From Vibrio sp. JC009 (GTDB lineage: Bacteria > Pseudomonadota > Gammaproteobacteria > Enterobacterales > Vibrionaceae), in NCBI RefSeq assembly GCF_029016485.1, contig NZ_CP092106.1, positions 372,001 to 436,000 of the forward strand: a stretch of DNA of 64,000 nt. The letters are read 5' to 3'. The notes beneath the pieces were generated by a model. That model was given only the letters and a program-made list of their open reading frames with translations, searched no databases and was not told the origin of the DNA. Positions within the stretch are counted from its first letter, which is position 1; each line of letters begins with the position of its first letter. The position numbers were made by a program, and so were the translations under genes. This document shows positions 26,152-35,306 of the stretch, piece after piece.

Positions 26152-26847
26152 CTATACGCCTTTCTCATTACCCCAGAGATACACATGTAACTGAGGCAGA
26201 ACCGTAACATCAAACCATTTGCGGTTAACGACAGCATCGACAAGTTTGCGGGTATTGCTTGCAAGCGTATCCTGATCCGGTTCGTCATCAAGCTCAGTAT
26301 TACACGGCTGTAAAAAGAGTGGTAATTGTGGGTAACGCTCTTTGAACTCACCTGCCCATTCAAGGTCTTCTTCATCAGCGACAACAATCTTCAGGCTGAT
26401 GTCAGCGTTTCCGGCTGCAATCAGGCAAGCTTCAAAACGCTCCCTCACAAAACGCATTTTGCTTGAGGGTGGTTTCGGGCTGAAGGTTATCTGATCCAAC
26501 AGTGAAAACCATGCTGCTGAAACACTACCTTGGGTTTCCATTGCAAAAGTGTAGCCTTTGGACTTCCCGAGCAGAATTAGCTCTGAAAGCTCCTGAGTGG
26601 CCGGATTACCACCGGAAAGCGTGATCAGCAGAGGCTTTCCGTCACTCAGCTTTTCAACTTTAGCCATGATCTCTTCAGCACTCATCTGATACCAGTCATC
26701 ACGATAAGACTTATCTACTGCGTGAAGCGTATCGCACCAGCTGCAGCGAAAATCACAGCCAGCCGTTCTGACAAAAACGGTAGGCCTGCCGATTGACGCA
26801 CCTTCGCCCTGAATTGTTGGGCCAAATATTTCAGAGATTAAAATCAT
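26152..26847 (-). CDS. queE: 7-carboxy-7-deazaguanine synthase QueE
   Basis: 231 residues. A radical-SAM enzyme with the cluster motif Cys31-x3-Cys35-x2-Cys38, the early GPTIQGEG motif that identifies QueE, and LSGGNPA as the SAM-binding glycine motif. It converts 6-carboxytetrahydropterin to 7-carboxy-7-deazaguanine on the way to queuosine in tRNA. Its start overlaps the end of queD by 4 bases, so the two steps are translationally coupled. Confidence 0.95.
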   Translation of the reverse strand: MILISEIFGPTIQGEGASIGRPTVFVRTAGCDFRCSWCDTLHAVDKSYRDDWYQMSAEEIMAKVEKLSDGKPLLITLSGGNPATQELSELILLGKSKGYTFAMETQGSVSAAWFSLLDQITFSPKPPSSKMRFVRERFEACLIAAGNADISLKIVVADEEDLEWAGEFKERYPQLPLFLQPCNTELDDEPDQDTLASNTRKLVDAVVNRKWFDVTVLPQLHVYLWGNEKGV

Positions 26848-27200
26848 GGGCGGTACTCTGCCCAGGTCTTTGGTGTTTCAGAAACTGCTACAGCACATAC
26901 TTCCGGCCAGCGCTCACTGCACCACGTATAAAGGTGCTTAGCAATACGCTCGGCGGTTGTGTTATCTGCACCAAGGACATCATTAAGGTGTTGGTGATCT
27001 AAATTGTTGTCGATATATTCTTTCAGAGGAGAAAGTTCACGATAGTCACGTACAAAGCCGGTTGAATTCAGGGTTTCTGAAGCCAGCTCTACAATTACTT
27101 CATAGTTGTGGCCATGCAGACGTGTACATGGGTGATCTTCCGGCAATCCCTGTAGTTGGTGAGATGCGCAAAATTGGAAGGATTTACGAATACGGTACAT
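26844..27200 (-). CDS. queD: 6-carboxytetrahydropterin synthase QueD
   Basis: 118 residues. Zinc ligands His14, His29 and His31 (in LHGHNY), the catalytic Cys25, and the C-terminal ETPKTWAEY are all present. It makes 6-carboxytetrahydropterin from dihydroneopterin triphosphate, the step before QueE. It is the first gene of the queD-queE pair. Its leader includes an 8-base-pair stem (27245-27264, minus-strand CCTGAACC/GGTTCGGG). I could not recognise a preQ1 riboswitch there. Confidence 0.95.
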   Translation of the reverse strand: MYRIRKSFQFCASHQLQGLPEDHPCTRLHGHNYEVIVELASETLNSTGFVRDYRELSPLKEYIDNNLDHQHLNDVLGADNTTAERIAKHLYTWCSERWPEVCAVAVSETPKTWAEYRP

Positions 27201-27343
27201 AGTGCATTGTCCTAAACAGTCTAATTAACAATGCAGCACAAGAACCCGAACCGGAAGGTTCAGGAAGTGTGTTTTTTACCTGGTGCTACGACAGGGCTGA
27301 TTAGTATTTCAGCGAAGCGGGATTGTATATTAATTTCAGATAA

Positions 27344-27377
27344 GAAAAAAGCCATCTCTTGCGAGATGGCTTCTTTA
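27344..27377 (-). terminator. Terminator of the minus-strand tRNA cluster
   Basis: On the minus strand, AAGCCATCTCG, loop CAA, GAGATGGCTT followed by six T. It is close to the terminator of the plus-strand cluster at 35082-35115. Confidence 0.9.
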
Positions 27378-27381
27378 AAAG

Positions 27382-27457
27382 TGGCTCCCCCTGCGGGACT
27401 CGAACCTGCGACATACGGATTAACAGTCCGCCGTTCTACCAACTGAACTAAGGGGGA
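27382..27457 (-). tRNA. tRNA-Asn (GTT), copy 1
   Basis: 76 nt with encoded CCA. Acceptor TCCCCCT/AGGGGGA, anticodon loop CTGTTAA giving GTT. Last in a five-tRNA transcript (Phe-Thr-Asn-Thr-Asn). Confidence 0.97.
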
Positions 27458-27462
27458 ATAAG

Positions 27463-27538
<76 letters not shown>

Positions 27539-27549
27539 ACACTAAATAG

Positions 27550-27625
27550 TGGCTCCCCCTGCGGGACTCGAACCTGCGACATACGGATTAACAGTCCGCC
27601 GTTCTACCAACTGAACTAAGGGGGA
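27550..27625 (-). tRNA. tRNA-Asn (GTT), copy 2
   Basis: Identical to the copy at 27382-27457. Together with its Thr neighbour it is a duplicated unit of about 180 bases. Confidence 0.97.
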
Positions 27626-27642
27626 ACAAATTTTATAAGAGA

Positions 27643-27718
<76 letters not shown>

Positions 27719-27764
27719 ACACTAAATTCTCAACGATTTAACACAACAGCACCAAATCAAAATA

Positions 27765-27840
27765 TGGTGCCCGGAGGCGGAGTCGAACCACCGACACGAG
27801 GATTTTCAATCCTCTGCTCTACCAACTGAGCTATCCGGGC
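27765..27840 (-). tRNA. tRNA-Phe (GAA)
   Basis: 76 nt with encoded CCA. Acceptor GCCCGGA/TCCGGGC, anticodon loop TTGAAAA giving GAA. First tRNA of the minus-strand cluster. Confidence 0.97.
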
Positions 27841-27849
27841 GAGGTGTGT

Positions 27850-27878
27850 ATTAAAAGGTTTTTCGGCTTTGAGGTCAA
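27850..27878 (-). promoter_or_regulatory. Promoter of the minus-strand tRNA cluster
   Basis: On the minus strand, TTGACC, 17 bases, TTTAAT, placed 10 bases before tRNA-Phe. Confidence 0.75.
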
Positions 27879-28283
27879 TAGAAAAATTGAAAAAATTAGC
27901 TGTTTGATGCTTTTCTGTACTCAAGTTTGAGTTTTTACTAGTTGGGTGCTTGAGATGTCAGCACTGAAAGGGGGTGGCAGGTATTTTACAGAAGTAATTT
28001 CTCCTCTCCTGAGGGGGATAAACAAAGTGTAATTGTTAAAACTCAATACTCTCGTTGCTTTATATCTATGAATGATAAATGCAAAGAAATAGCCAAAAAG
28101 TATATATTGCTTTGTCGGTTTGTTTCTTGCTGTATTTGTTGTGAGAATTACATGTAACATCATGATAAAGATAAAAATATTCTTTGTGACTTTGCACGTA
28201 AACTGACGGAGCTAAAACAGTATCCTGAATATCGGGCTTTAGAATTTCTTCGTTTTTTAAAGCGGAAATTTATAGGTTTAATC
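27879..28283. other. Intergenic region before the DcuC-type gene
   Basis: About 400 AT-rich bases between a tRNA promoter and the carrier gene. It must contain the promoter of the carrier. I see no clear FNR or CRP palindrome and no real gene; a minus-strand frame at 27921-28163 lacks an RBS and family features. Confidence 0.45.
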
Positions 28284-29723
28284 ATGGAACCCACTATTTA
28301 CGAGCTGATTATTGCTCTGTGTGTCGTCGTCGCACTAGGCTGGCTGATATTAAAACAGTATTACCCTCAGGCAGTGTTAACCATTGCCGGTATTATTCTT
28401 TACCTCTCTTCTCACTGGATAAACGGCACACCAATTATTGCGGACTCTTCAGGTCTGGCGATCCTTGATGTGTTTATCAAACTGAAAGACATATTTGCTT
28501 ATCGCACTGGCGGATTAGGCCTGGTAATCATGTCGGTTGCCGGTTTTGCTGCTTATATGTCTCATATAGGTGCAGCTCAGGCTCTGGTGAAGGTTTCAGT
28601 GAAGCCTGTTTCAATGATAAGCAATCCGTGGATTACGCTTGCACTGGCTTATCTGATTGGGATTTTTGTCAGTCTGTTTATCACCTCTGCAACCGGTCTG
28701 GGTTTGCTTTTAATGGTGACTTTGTATCCGATTATGCGTGGCGCCGGGATCTCTAAGGCCTCCGCTGTTGGTGTTATTGCTACCTCACAGGCTTTTGAGA
28801 TTGGTCATGTTCAGTCAAACCTGATCCGGGCCGCTGAAGCGATTGAAATGAGCAACGTGGACTACTTTGTTGATTATCAGGCGCTTGTCGCTGTGATTAT
28901 GGTTTTCTCTACCATGCTGGTTCATGTCTGGTGGCAACGTCGCTGCGATGCGAAAGATGGCTGGGATCCCCGACAACATGTTAATGAGCCCGAAGAGGTT
29001 GAAGAGGGTAAGGTTGCCATTCCCGACGCACCTTCCTGGTACGCGATTTTCCCTCTGTTTCCGTTTGTTCTGATGCTGTTCTTCTCCAAGCTGGTGTTGG
29101 GTAATCCGGCAGTGATCGCCTGGGTTAAAGAGTTCTGGCCAGGCTACCCGCTGCAGGCAATCAATCTGGATGTTGTCGTTGCTATGCTGGTTCCGGCTAT
29201 TCTGGCCATGGTGATTCACGGTATCCGTGGCCGCAGCTTTAAACAGGCTACTGACGGCTACAAGGTCTTTCTGGAGGGGATGGGATCGGTGTTCGCCAGC
29301 GTGGTTGTGCTTATTGTTGCCGCGCAGCTTTTTGCTGATGCTCTGAAGGATATGGGGGCTGTTACTGCATTTTTGAATTTCGCCTCCGGTCTTGGTGTTA
29401 ATGGTATCGGGATGATCATTGTCTCCACCGCTCTGATTGCTTTTGCGGCCGTATTAATGGGCTCAGGCAATGCCAGTTTTATGTCTTTTGTTGAGATAGC
29501 TCCGACTATCGCAACCAAATTCGGTATTGCCAAGATTAGCGTAATGTTGCCGATGCAGATGGGTAGCTCTATTGGTCGGAGTATGTCACCTATCGCTGCG
29601 GTCATCGTTGCTGCTGCGGGCATTGCCGGCATTTCGACTACTGAAGTGGTCCGTAGAACCATAGTTCCAATGCTATCCGCATTGGTGACTTGTCTCGTCC
29701 TGACCATTGCCTTTTACTACTAA
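28284..29723 (+). CDS. DcuC-family C4-dicarboxylate-type carrier
   Basis: 479 residues, about 12-14 membrane segments. The C-terminal blocks GSGNASFMSF and SSIGRSMSPIAAVIV are strong DcuC markers, as is the ATSQAFEIGHVQSN stretch near residue 165-180. DcuC proteins exchange or export C4-dicarboxylates in anaerobiosis, but paralogues move other acids. The gene is followed by an M20 amidohydrolase/peptidase in the same transcript, so here the substrate could be a peptide-like or acylated amino-acid compound. The RBS is TAGG, 8 bases before ATG. Confidence 0.88.
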   Translation: MEPTIYELIIALCVVVALGWLILKQYYPQAVLTIAGIILYLSSHWINGTPIIADSSGLAILDVFIKLKDIFAYRTGGLGLVIMSVAGFAAYMSHIGAAQALVKVSVKPVSMISNPWITLALAYLIGIFVSLFITSATGLGLLLMVTLYPIMRGAGISKASAVGVIATSQAFEIGHVQSNLIRAAEAIEMSNVDYFVDYQALVAVIMVFSTMLVHVWWQRRCDAKDGWDPRQHVNEPEEVEEGKVAIPDAPSWYAIFPLFPFVLMLFFSKLVLGNPAVIAWVKEFWPGYPLQAINLDVVVAMLVPAILAMVIHGIRGRSFKQATDGYKVFLEGMGSVFASVVVLIVAAQLFADALKDMGAVTAFLNFASGLGVNGIGMIIVSTALIAFAAVLMGSGNASFMSFVEIAPTIATKFGIAKISVMLPMQMGSSIGRSMSPIAAVIVAAAGIAGISTTEVVRRTIVPMLSALVTCLVLTIAFYY

Positions 29724-29745
29724 CCAGATACAAGCGGAGAAAGTT

Positions 29746-30888
29746 ATGTTTACTGAGAAGTTTCTTTCAGACCTGAATGAGTTAGTCAGCATAGATTGCG
29801 GTTCTGATAACAAGGAGGGAGTGGAGCAGGTTGCGGATGTTATCACTCGCCACTTTAAACAGATGGAAATGGAAGGAAAGACGTGGTTTGCTGACCGAAA
29901 AAGCATCCATCATGAGTGTGGTCCTTTTCTGATCTTCAGCAACAGAAAGCAGGCTGAAACGTACGATGTTACTTTACTGTGCCATATGGATACGGTTTAT
30001 AAGCCGGGTATTTGCGATCAGTATCCTGCTTACACAGACGGTGATAAGTACAGAGGTCCGGGTGTTTCTGATATGAAATCGGGCTGTCTTGCTGTTATTT
30101 ATGCTCTTAAGCTGATGGCAAAAGAGGTCTTCGATTCACTTTCAGTTTGTGTCTGTTTTACTCCTGATGAAGAAATTGGAGCGCCTTATTCACACTCTTA
30201 TATTGAGGAAGTCGCGAAGAGATCGAAAAGAGTGCTGGTTGGTGAAGCCGCAAGACCTGATGGCAGCCTGCTAAAAGCCCGTAAAGGTAATGGTAAAATT
30301 CAGGTTGAGTTCTTTGGTAAAGCAGCTCATGCGGGAAGTGCTTTGACTGAGGGTGTATCGGCAGTCACCGAACTGGCTCACTGGGTGCATGCAATCAATG
30401 ACCTGGTTGATCTGAAAAAAGGCACCACAGCATCCGTCGGTATTGTCGAAGGGGGGACAGGAATTAATGTTGTTCCTGATTACGCTAAAGCTATGGTTGA
30501 TTTACGGTTTCTGGAGAATTCTGAAGGGGACCGGGTTCTGGACTATCTGCATACCCTAAGTGAAAAGCCTTTTCTGCAAGGCATGAAAGTTAAAGTACAA
30601 AGGCTTGCCGGGAGGCCGGCATTTCAGGTTGTTGATGGTGCCCCGGAGTTGATTGAGCTGGTAAAAAATAGTGCTCAGAAGCTGGATATTGATATCAACT
30701 TTATTACCGGAGGCGGAGCGTCTGACGGTAATATAGCGGCTGCTCTTGGTGTACCGACCATTGATGGTTTTGGCCCCTGCGGTGGTGGTTTCCACAATGT
30801 GAAGGAGGAGTTTGTTCTGATTTCTACGATTGAGCCAAGAGTGAAGTTACTGACTAAAGTGCTGGAAGAGCTGGGCTCTGACCGTTAA
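29746..30888 (+). CDS. M20-family metallopeptidase (carboxypeptidase G2-like)
   Basis: 380 residues from ATG 29746, with GGAG 8 bases upstream; a TTG start at 29707 inside the carrier gene is less likely. Metal ligands are visible in LLCHMDTVYK, GPGVSDMKSG and the TPDEEIGAPYS pair of glutamates, with the last His in GGGFHNVKEEF. The dimerisation domain carries GKAAHAGSALTEGVSAV. It would hydrolyse an amide or peptide bond, often releasing C-terminal glutamate in this subfamily. It lies 22 bases after the carrier, so uptake or exchange and hydrolysis are probably linked. There is no signal peptide. Confidence 0.9.
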   Translation: MFTEKFLSDLNELVSIDCGSDNKEGVEQVADVITRHFKQMEMEGKTWFADRKSIHHECGPFLIFSNRKQAETYDVTLLCHMDTVYKPGICDQYPAYTDGDKYRGPGVSDMKSGCLAVIYALKLMAKEVFDSLSVCVCFTPDEEIGAPYSHSYIEEVAKRSKRVLVGEAARPDGSLLKARKGNGKIQVEFFGKAAHAGSALTEGVSAVTELAHWVHAINDLVDLKKGTTASVGIVEGGTGINVVPDYAKAMVDLRFLENSEGDRVLDYLHTLSEKPFLQGMKVKVQRLAGRPAFQVVDGAPELIELVKNSAQKLDIDINFITGGGASDGNIAAALGVPTIDGFGPCGGGFHNVKEEFVLISTIEPRVKLLTKVLEELGSDR

Positions 30889-30905
30889 TGAAAAGCAAAA
30901 TTGTC

Positions 30906-31014
30906 GCCGAGGCGGGAGTTTGATTGAAGCGCGCTGTAGGAGATAAGGTTATTGCATATTCTACAGCGCGTAGAGAGTAGATCCCGGACAAAAGCTTCGC
31001 AATTTCCAGGATGA
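30906..31014. repeat. Palindromic intergenic element (GTCAT-type), copy 1
   Basis: Inner perfect inverted repeat CGCGCTGTAG/CTACAGCGCG (30930-30939, 30961-30970). The right end has ATCCCGG...AATTTCCAGGATGAC. Its reverse complement aligns with the element at 33281-33406. It may also end transcription from the M20 gene and trmB, which converge here. Confidence 0.7.
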
Positions 31015-31036
31015 CACTTTTCTTGCAGGGAGAAGG

Positions 31037-31756
31037 TTAAGCGGTACGCTTATACTTGATATCCCAGACACCGTGTCCAAGGCGGTGGCCACGAGCTTCA
31101 AATTTGGTTAGCGGACGCTCTTCCGGACGCGGAATGTAATCGCCGTCTTCTGCAATGTTTTCATAGCCAGGAGCCTGATTCATCACTTCAACCATATGCT
31201 CTGCGTAGTTTTCCCAGTCTGTTGCCATATGGAAAATACCTGTCTCAAGAGCCAGTTTCTGACGAACCATTTCAGCAAACTCAAGCTGAACGATACGGCG
31301 CTTGTGGTGACGTTTCTTATGCCATGGGTCCGGGAAGAATAGCTGTACGGTATGCAGGCTGCTATCCGGGATCATATTGGCAAACACTTCCACGGCATCG
31401 TGGCACATGACTCTCAGGTTAGTTACACCTGCTTCCTGTGCATCTTTCAGACAAGCGCCAACACCAGGGCTGTGAACCTCAATTCCGATGAAGTTTTTCT
31501 CAGGGGCATTCTTAGCCATCTCAACCAGTGATGCGCCCATACCGAAGCCGATCTCCAGCACGACAGGGTTATCGTTGCCGAACACTTCACTCCAGTTAAG
31601 CAGCTCTTCTTTGTAGTCGATCCCCATAGTCGGCCAGCAATCATTAATTGCGGCTTCCTGACCTTTAGTTAAACGTCCTTCCCGACGTACAAAACTACGT
31701 ACCTTACGTATCAATTTGCCATCTTCGTTATATTCGTTTGTGGTCACTTCACTCAT
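31037..31756 (-). CDS. trmB: tRNA (guanine-46-N7)-methyltransferase
   Basis: 239 residues, the normal length. SAM-binding [14 protein letters not shown], the substrate motif [15 protein letters not shown] and the C-terminal [16 protein letters not shown] are all typical. It makes m7G46 in the variable loop of many tRNAs. It is divergent from mutY across 170 bases, the usual Vibrio arrangement. Confidence 0.96.
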   Translation of the reverse strand: MSEVTTNEYNEDGKLIRKVRSFVRREGRLTKGQEAAINDCWPTMGIDYKEELLNWSEVFGNDNPVVLEIGFGMGASLVEMAKNAPEKNFIGIEVHSPGVGACLKDAQEAGVTNLRVMCHDAVEVFANMIPDSSLHTVQLFFPDPWHKKRHHKRRIVQLEFAEMVRQKLALETGIFHMATDWENYAEHMVEVMNQAPGYENIAEDGDYIPRPEERPLTKFEARGHRLGHGVWDIKYKRTA

Positions 31757-31926
31757 GAGTTCGCCTGTACAAAGTTAAGTCATTTAAATGTAGAGCGGGA
31801 ATTATCCAAAGATCTGCCCTCGGTGCAAGTCAAATATGCAAAATACCCACACTCTTTTCCTGTTTTACACAGCAGAAGAATTGTGATGCAATTTCCCGCA
31901 ATAAGAAAACTATCAATGAGCATGTT

Positions 31927-32979
31927 GTGACACCATTTTCCCAAGCAATACTTACCTGGTATGAAGCCTATGGCCGTAAAGAGCTGCCGTGGCAGAAAGA
32001 GAAGACCCTCTACAAGGTTTGGTTATCCGAAATTATGCTGCAACAGACGCAGGTAACCACTGTCATCCCTTACTTTGAACGCTTTGTCGAGAGATTCCCG
32101 ACCATAACTGATTTAGCTAACGCACATCAGGATGAAGTGCTTCATCTCTGGACCGGCCTTGGGTACTACGCCCGTGCCCGCAACCTGCATAAAGCGGCTC
32201 AGATTGTGCGAGACCGGTATCAGGGAGAGTTTCCAACTGATATTACTGCAGTAAATGAACTGCCTGGTGTGGGGCGTTCAACTGCTGGTGCCGTGCTTTC
32301 CTCTGTTCTTAATCAGCCCCACGCGATTCTGGATGGAAATGTAAAGCGTACCCTAGCCAGATGCTTTACCGTTGAAGGCTGGCCGGGAAAGAAGGCCGTT
32401 GAGAGCCGTTTATGGGAGCTGGCCGAACAGCACACGCCTGAGACAGATGTTGATAAGTACAATCAGGCAATGATGGATATGGGTGCGCTTGTCTGTACCA
32501 GAAGCAGGCCTAAGTGTTCACTCTGCCCGGTTGAAAGCTTCTGTGAGGCGAAAAAGCAGGGAAGAGAGTCGGAGTTCCCGGGTAAGAAGCCTAAAAAGGA
32601 AAAGCCGGTAAAAGAGACCTGGTTTATTATGCTGTATCACGACAATCAGGTCTGGCTGGAGCAGCGCCCTCAGTCCGGGATCTGGGGCGGGCTGTTTTGT
32701 TTTCCTCAGAACGAGCATGCTGATATTCAGCTGCAACTGGACAGCCGGGCTATTTCAGATTCGGATATTGAGTCAGTAACAAACCTTATCAGTTTCAGGC
32801 ATACATTTAGCCATTATCATCTGGACATCACACCTTTGCTCATAAAGTTAAACAAACAACCCGGTCTGATAATGGAAGGTGCGGGTGGTCTCTGGTATAA
32901 CTTATCTCAACCTGAACAAATTGGTCTGGCTGCTCCGGTAAAACAGCTGATTGAAGCCTTACCCTTTGAAATTAACTAA
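31927..32979 (+). CDS. mutY: Adenine DNA glycosylase MutY
   Basis: 350 residues from GTG 31927. Catalytic Glu35 in [10 protein letters not shown], helix-hairpin-helix [10 protein letters not shown], catalytic Asp136 in LDGNVKR, and the [4Fe-4S] loop [17 protein letters not shown] are all in place. The C-terminal third is the NUDIX-like domain that reads 8-oxoguanine. It removes adenine mispaired with 8-oxoguanine. It leads the mutY-yggX-mltC group. The RBS is weak (ATGAG). Confidence 0.97.
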   Translation: MTPFSQAILTWYEAYGRKELPWQKEKTLYKVWLSEIMLQQTQVTTVIPYFERFVERFPTITDLANAHQDEVLHLWTGLGYYARARNLHKAAQIVRDRYQGEFPTDITAVNELPGVGRSTAGAVLSSVLNQPHAILDGNVKRTLARCFTVEGWPGKKAVESRLWELAEQHTPETDVDKYNQAMMDMGALVCTRSRPKCSLCPVESFCEAKKQGRESEFPGKKPKKEKPVKETWFIMLYHDNQVWLEQRPQSGIWGGLFCFPQNEHADIQLQLDSRAISDSDIESVTNLISFRHTFSHYHLDITPLLIKLNKQPGLIMEGAGGLWYNLSQPEQIGLAAPVKQLIEALPFEIN

Positions 32980-32989
32980 AGGAAAAATT

Positions 32990-33262
32990 ATGAGCCGTAC
33001 AGTATTTTGTGCCTATCTGAAAAAAGAAGCTGAAGGACTGGACTTTCAACTTTACCCGGGTGAACTGGGTAAGCGTATCTTTGACAATATTTCCAAAGAA
33101 GCCTGGGCTCAGTGGCAGCATAAACAAACCATGCTTATCAATGAAAAGAAACTGAATATGATGGACCCGGAACACCGCAAGCTGCTTGAAAGTGAAATGG
33201 AGCAGTTCTTATTTGAAGGAAAAGATATTGTGATTGATGGCTATACGCCACCGTCGAAGTAA
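32990..33262 (+). CDS. yggX: YggX, Fe(II)-trafficking / oxidative-protection protein
   Basis: 90 residues from ATG 32990, chosen because of AAAGGA 6-7 bases ahead and the conserved [16 protein letters not shown] start; an in-frame ATG at 32951 lies inside mutY. The family protects iron-sulfur clusters from oxidation, using the conserved Cys7. It follows mutY by 10 bases, as in E. coli, and links cluster protection with the cluster-containing MutY. Confidence 0.95.
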   Translation: MSRTVFCAYLKKEAEGLDFQLYPGELGKRIFDNISKEAWAQWQHKQTMLINEKKLNMMDPEHRKLLESEMEQFLFEGKDIVIDGYTPPSK

Positions 33263-33280
33263 CGGTCTGTCATACACTCT

Positions 33281-33406
33281 GAACCTACCGTCATTCCCGT
33301 GAAAACGGGAATCTACTTAAAGCGTGTTGTAAGGCTCAAGTTTAATATTCAAGACTACAACGCTTTGATTGCAGAGCCCGGGCAATTTCCGGGATGACGA
33401 AGGTTC
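33281..33406. repeat. Palindromic intergenic element (GTCAT-type), copy 2
   Basis: Outer ends GAACCTACCGTCATTCCCG and CCGGGATGACGAAGGTTC are inverted, and inner arms AAAGCGTGTTGTA/TACAACGCTTT nest inside. It fills the gap between yggX and mltC. It is in the opposite orientation to copy 1. Confidence 0.8.
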
Positions 33407-33425
33407 GCATATTTATCGTGATCCT

Positions 33426-34565
33426 ATGAAGAAGTTTCTCTGTTTATTACTGCCTTTTATCCTTTCCGGTTGTAGCCGCGAGTTTATCGAAGAGCACGTT
33501 TATACCCCGAATTACGAGCCAACCAACCGCTTTGCGAAAAACCTGGCCAAACTTCCCGGACAGTTTCAGAAAGATACTGCCGCTCTTGATGCGCTGATCA
33601 ACAGCTTTTCCGGCTCCATAGAAAAGAAATGGGGACGTAATGAAGTGCGGATGGCAGGTAAGTCTAATTACGTCAAATATATCGACAATTACCTGAGCCG
33701 CTCGGAAGTTAACTTTACTAAGGGACTTATCACGGTCGAAACCGTTTCTCCGACGGATCCTAAGAAGCACCTTAAAACTGCCATAATGACCACTCTGCTG
33801 ACGCCGGATGACCCGGCTCAGGTCGACCTGTTTTCTTCGTCTAACATTGTCCTGGAAGGGCAGCCGTTTCTTTACCGGCAGGTGGTGGATCAGGACAGGC
33901 AGCCGATTCAGTGGTCCTGGCGTGCTAATCGTTTTGCCGATCATCTGATTGCCAACAATCTTAAGACTAAGAAGGTGGATTTTAAGATAGCCTACTATGT
34001 TGAGATCCCTATGGTGAAGGAGCACTTTGAGCTTCGTAGTTATAAGTATGCAGATATTGTCAGAAGAGCTTCTCAGCGTTATAACATCCCGGAAGATCTT
34101 ATCTATGCCATCATAAAAACCGAAAGCAGCTTTAACCCGTATGCGGTGAGCTGGGCGAATGCTTATGGTTTGATGCAGGTGGTGCCAAAGACGGCCGGAG
34201 CCGATGTATTTAAACTGGTGAAAAAGCGCTCCGGGCAGCCTAGCCCTGAGTATCTGTTTAATCCTGAGAACAATATTGATACCGGAACCGCCTATTTTTA
34301 TATTCTGAAGAACCGTTATCTGAAAGAGGTGAAAAATCCGCTTTCTCAGGAATACAGTATGATTTCTGCTTATAACGGTGGTGCTGGTGGTGTTTTAAAT
34401 ACGTTTAACCGGCGTAGTCGCCAGAGGGCGATGAATAGTCTGAATTCTCTGGAGCCTAATCAGGTTTACTGGGCGCTGACAAATAAACATGCTAACAGTG
34501 AAGCAAGAAGGTATTTGCAGAAGGTAACCAAATACAAGCGGGATTTTAACCAGGGAAAAGGTTAG
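33426..34565 (+). CDS. mltC: Membrane-bound lytic murein transglycosylase C
   Basis: 379 residues from ATG 33426, which gives the lipoprotein signal MKKFLCLLLPFILSGC; an in-frame ATG at 33369 lies in the repeat. An N-terminal MltC domain (about 20-190) precedes the SLT domain with catalytic Glu in KTESSFNPYAVS, the AYGLMQVVP motif and MISAYNGGAGG. It cleaves peptidoglycan to 1,6-anhydro products from the outer membrane. It is third in the mutY-yggX-mltC order, although a repeat separates it. Confidence 0.96.
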   Translation: MKKFLCLLLPFILSGCSREFIEEHVYTPNYEPTNRFAKNLAKLPGQFQKDTAALDALINSFSGSIEKKWGRNEVRMAGKSNYVKYIDNYLSRSEVNFTKGLITVETVSPTDPKKHLKTAIMTTLLTPDDPAQVDLFSSSNIVLEGQPFLYRQVVDQDRQPIQWSWRANRFADHLIANNLKTKKVDFKIAYYVEIPMVKEHFELRSYKYADIVRRASQRYNIPEDLIYAIIKTESSFNPYAVSWANAYGLMQVVPKTAGADVFKLVKKRSGQPSPEYLFNPENNIDTGTAYFYILKNRYLKEVKNPLSQEYSMISAYNGGAGGVLNTFNRRSRQRAMNSLNSLEPNQVYWALTNKHANSEARRYLQKVTKYKRDFNQGKG

Positions 34566-34631
34566 GGAATGCTCAGTTTGACTAATTTCACAGCAAACGA
34601 GAACTTTTTTAGCATTTTTTGAAAAAACCTG

Positions 34632-34660
34632 TTGACGGCAGGGCCGAAAATCCGTTTAAT
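34632..34660 (+). promoter_or_regulatory. Promoter of the plus-strand tRNA cluster
   Basis: TTGACG, 17 bases, TTTAAT, then GCGCTCC, a GC-rich discriminator like that of rRNA P1. Confidence 0.85.
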
Positions 34661-34671
34661 AGCGCTCCGTT

Positions 34672-34747
34672 GCCCGGATAGCTCAGTCGGTAGAGCAGAG
34701 GATTGAAAATCCTCGTGTCGGTGGTTCGATTCCGCCTCCGGGCACCA
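34672..34747 (+). tRNA. tRNA-Phe (GAA), cluster 2, copy 1
   Basis: 76 nt with CCA, acceptor GCCCGGA/TCCGGGC, anticodon GAA. It is almost the same as the tRNA at 27765-27840. Confidence 0.97.
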
Positions 34748-34800
34748 TATTTAGATATTGGTGCTTTTGATAAGCTTCAGTATTAGAAAGAATAAAGTGT

Positions 34801-34876
<76 letters not shown>

Positions 34877-34883
34877 TTCTTTT

Positions 34884-34959
34884 GCCTCGATAGCTCAGTC
34901 GGTAGAGCAGAGGATTGAAAATCCTCGTGTCGGTGGTTCGATTCCGCCTCGAGGCACCA
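34884..34959 (+). tRNA. tRNA-Phe (GAA) with variant acceptor stem
   Basis: The same body as the Phe gene at 34672, but the acceptor stem is GCCTCGA/TCGAGGC, with both strands changed so that pairing is kept. Only 7 bases separate it from tRNA-Thr. Confidence 0.96.
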
Positions 34960-34998
34960 TTATTTGGTGCTTCAACTCATAGAGTTGACACAAATAAT

Positions 34999-35074
34999 TC
35001 CCCCTTAGTTCAGTTGGTAGAACGGCGGACTGTTAATCCGTATGTCGCAGGTTCGAGTCCCGCAGGGGGAGCCA
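34999..35074 (+). tRNA. tRNA-Asn (GTT), cluster 2
   Basis: 76 nt with encoded GCCA end, acceptor TCCCCCT/AGGGGGA, anticodon GTT. Last of the plus-strand cluster. Confidence 0.97.
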
Positions 35075-35081
35075 CTTTAAG

Positions 35082-35115
35082 AAAAAAGCCATCTCGTTTG
35101 AGGTGGCTTTTTTCG
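35082..35115 (+). terminator. Terminator of the plus-strand tRNA cluster
   Basis: AAAAAAGCCATCTC, loop GTTT, GAGGTGGCTTTTTT. Confidence 0.9.
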
Positions 35116-35172
35116 TTTTTGCTTTTAAGTAATTTAGAACGAGTTTCTTACTTGTTGTTGGTTCGGTGATCA

Positions 35173-35280
35173 GGCACCTGAATGGGCATGGTTCCACAAA
35201 ACGCTCGGGCCATCCATGGGCGCTCAAACAAGGACTTCCCTGTCCTTGTATGTTTGTTCCACCATACCCACTCAGATGCC
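35173..35280. repeat. Imperfect palindromic element between tRNA-Asn and hemW
   Basis: Arms GGCACCTGAATGGGCATGGT and ACCATACCCACTCAGATGCC are inverted, with an inner perfect hairpin ACAAGGACTTCCCTGTCCTTGT-like core (about 35228-35249). No gene lies in it. It may stop hemW transcription. Confidence 0.75.
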
Positions 35281-35306
35281 TTTGGGCTTTCTCGTACTTA
35301 TTTTTG

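Noticed and set aside
27201..27340. Possible preQ1 riboswitch before queD
   Set aside because: Only a simple 8-bp hairpin is visible; the conserved preQ1 pseudoknot bases are not found and there is no expression platform.
27921..28163. 80-codon minus-strand frame between the tRNA cluster and the DcuC gene
   Set aside because: No RBS, odd composition and no recognisable domain; left as intergenic DNA.
28140..28200. CRP or FNR site before the DcuC gene
   Set aside because: Only half-sites (TGTGA) are present, not a convincing palindrome.
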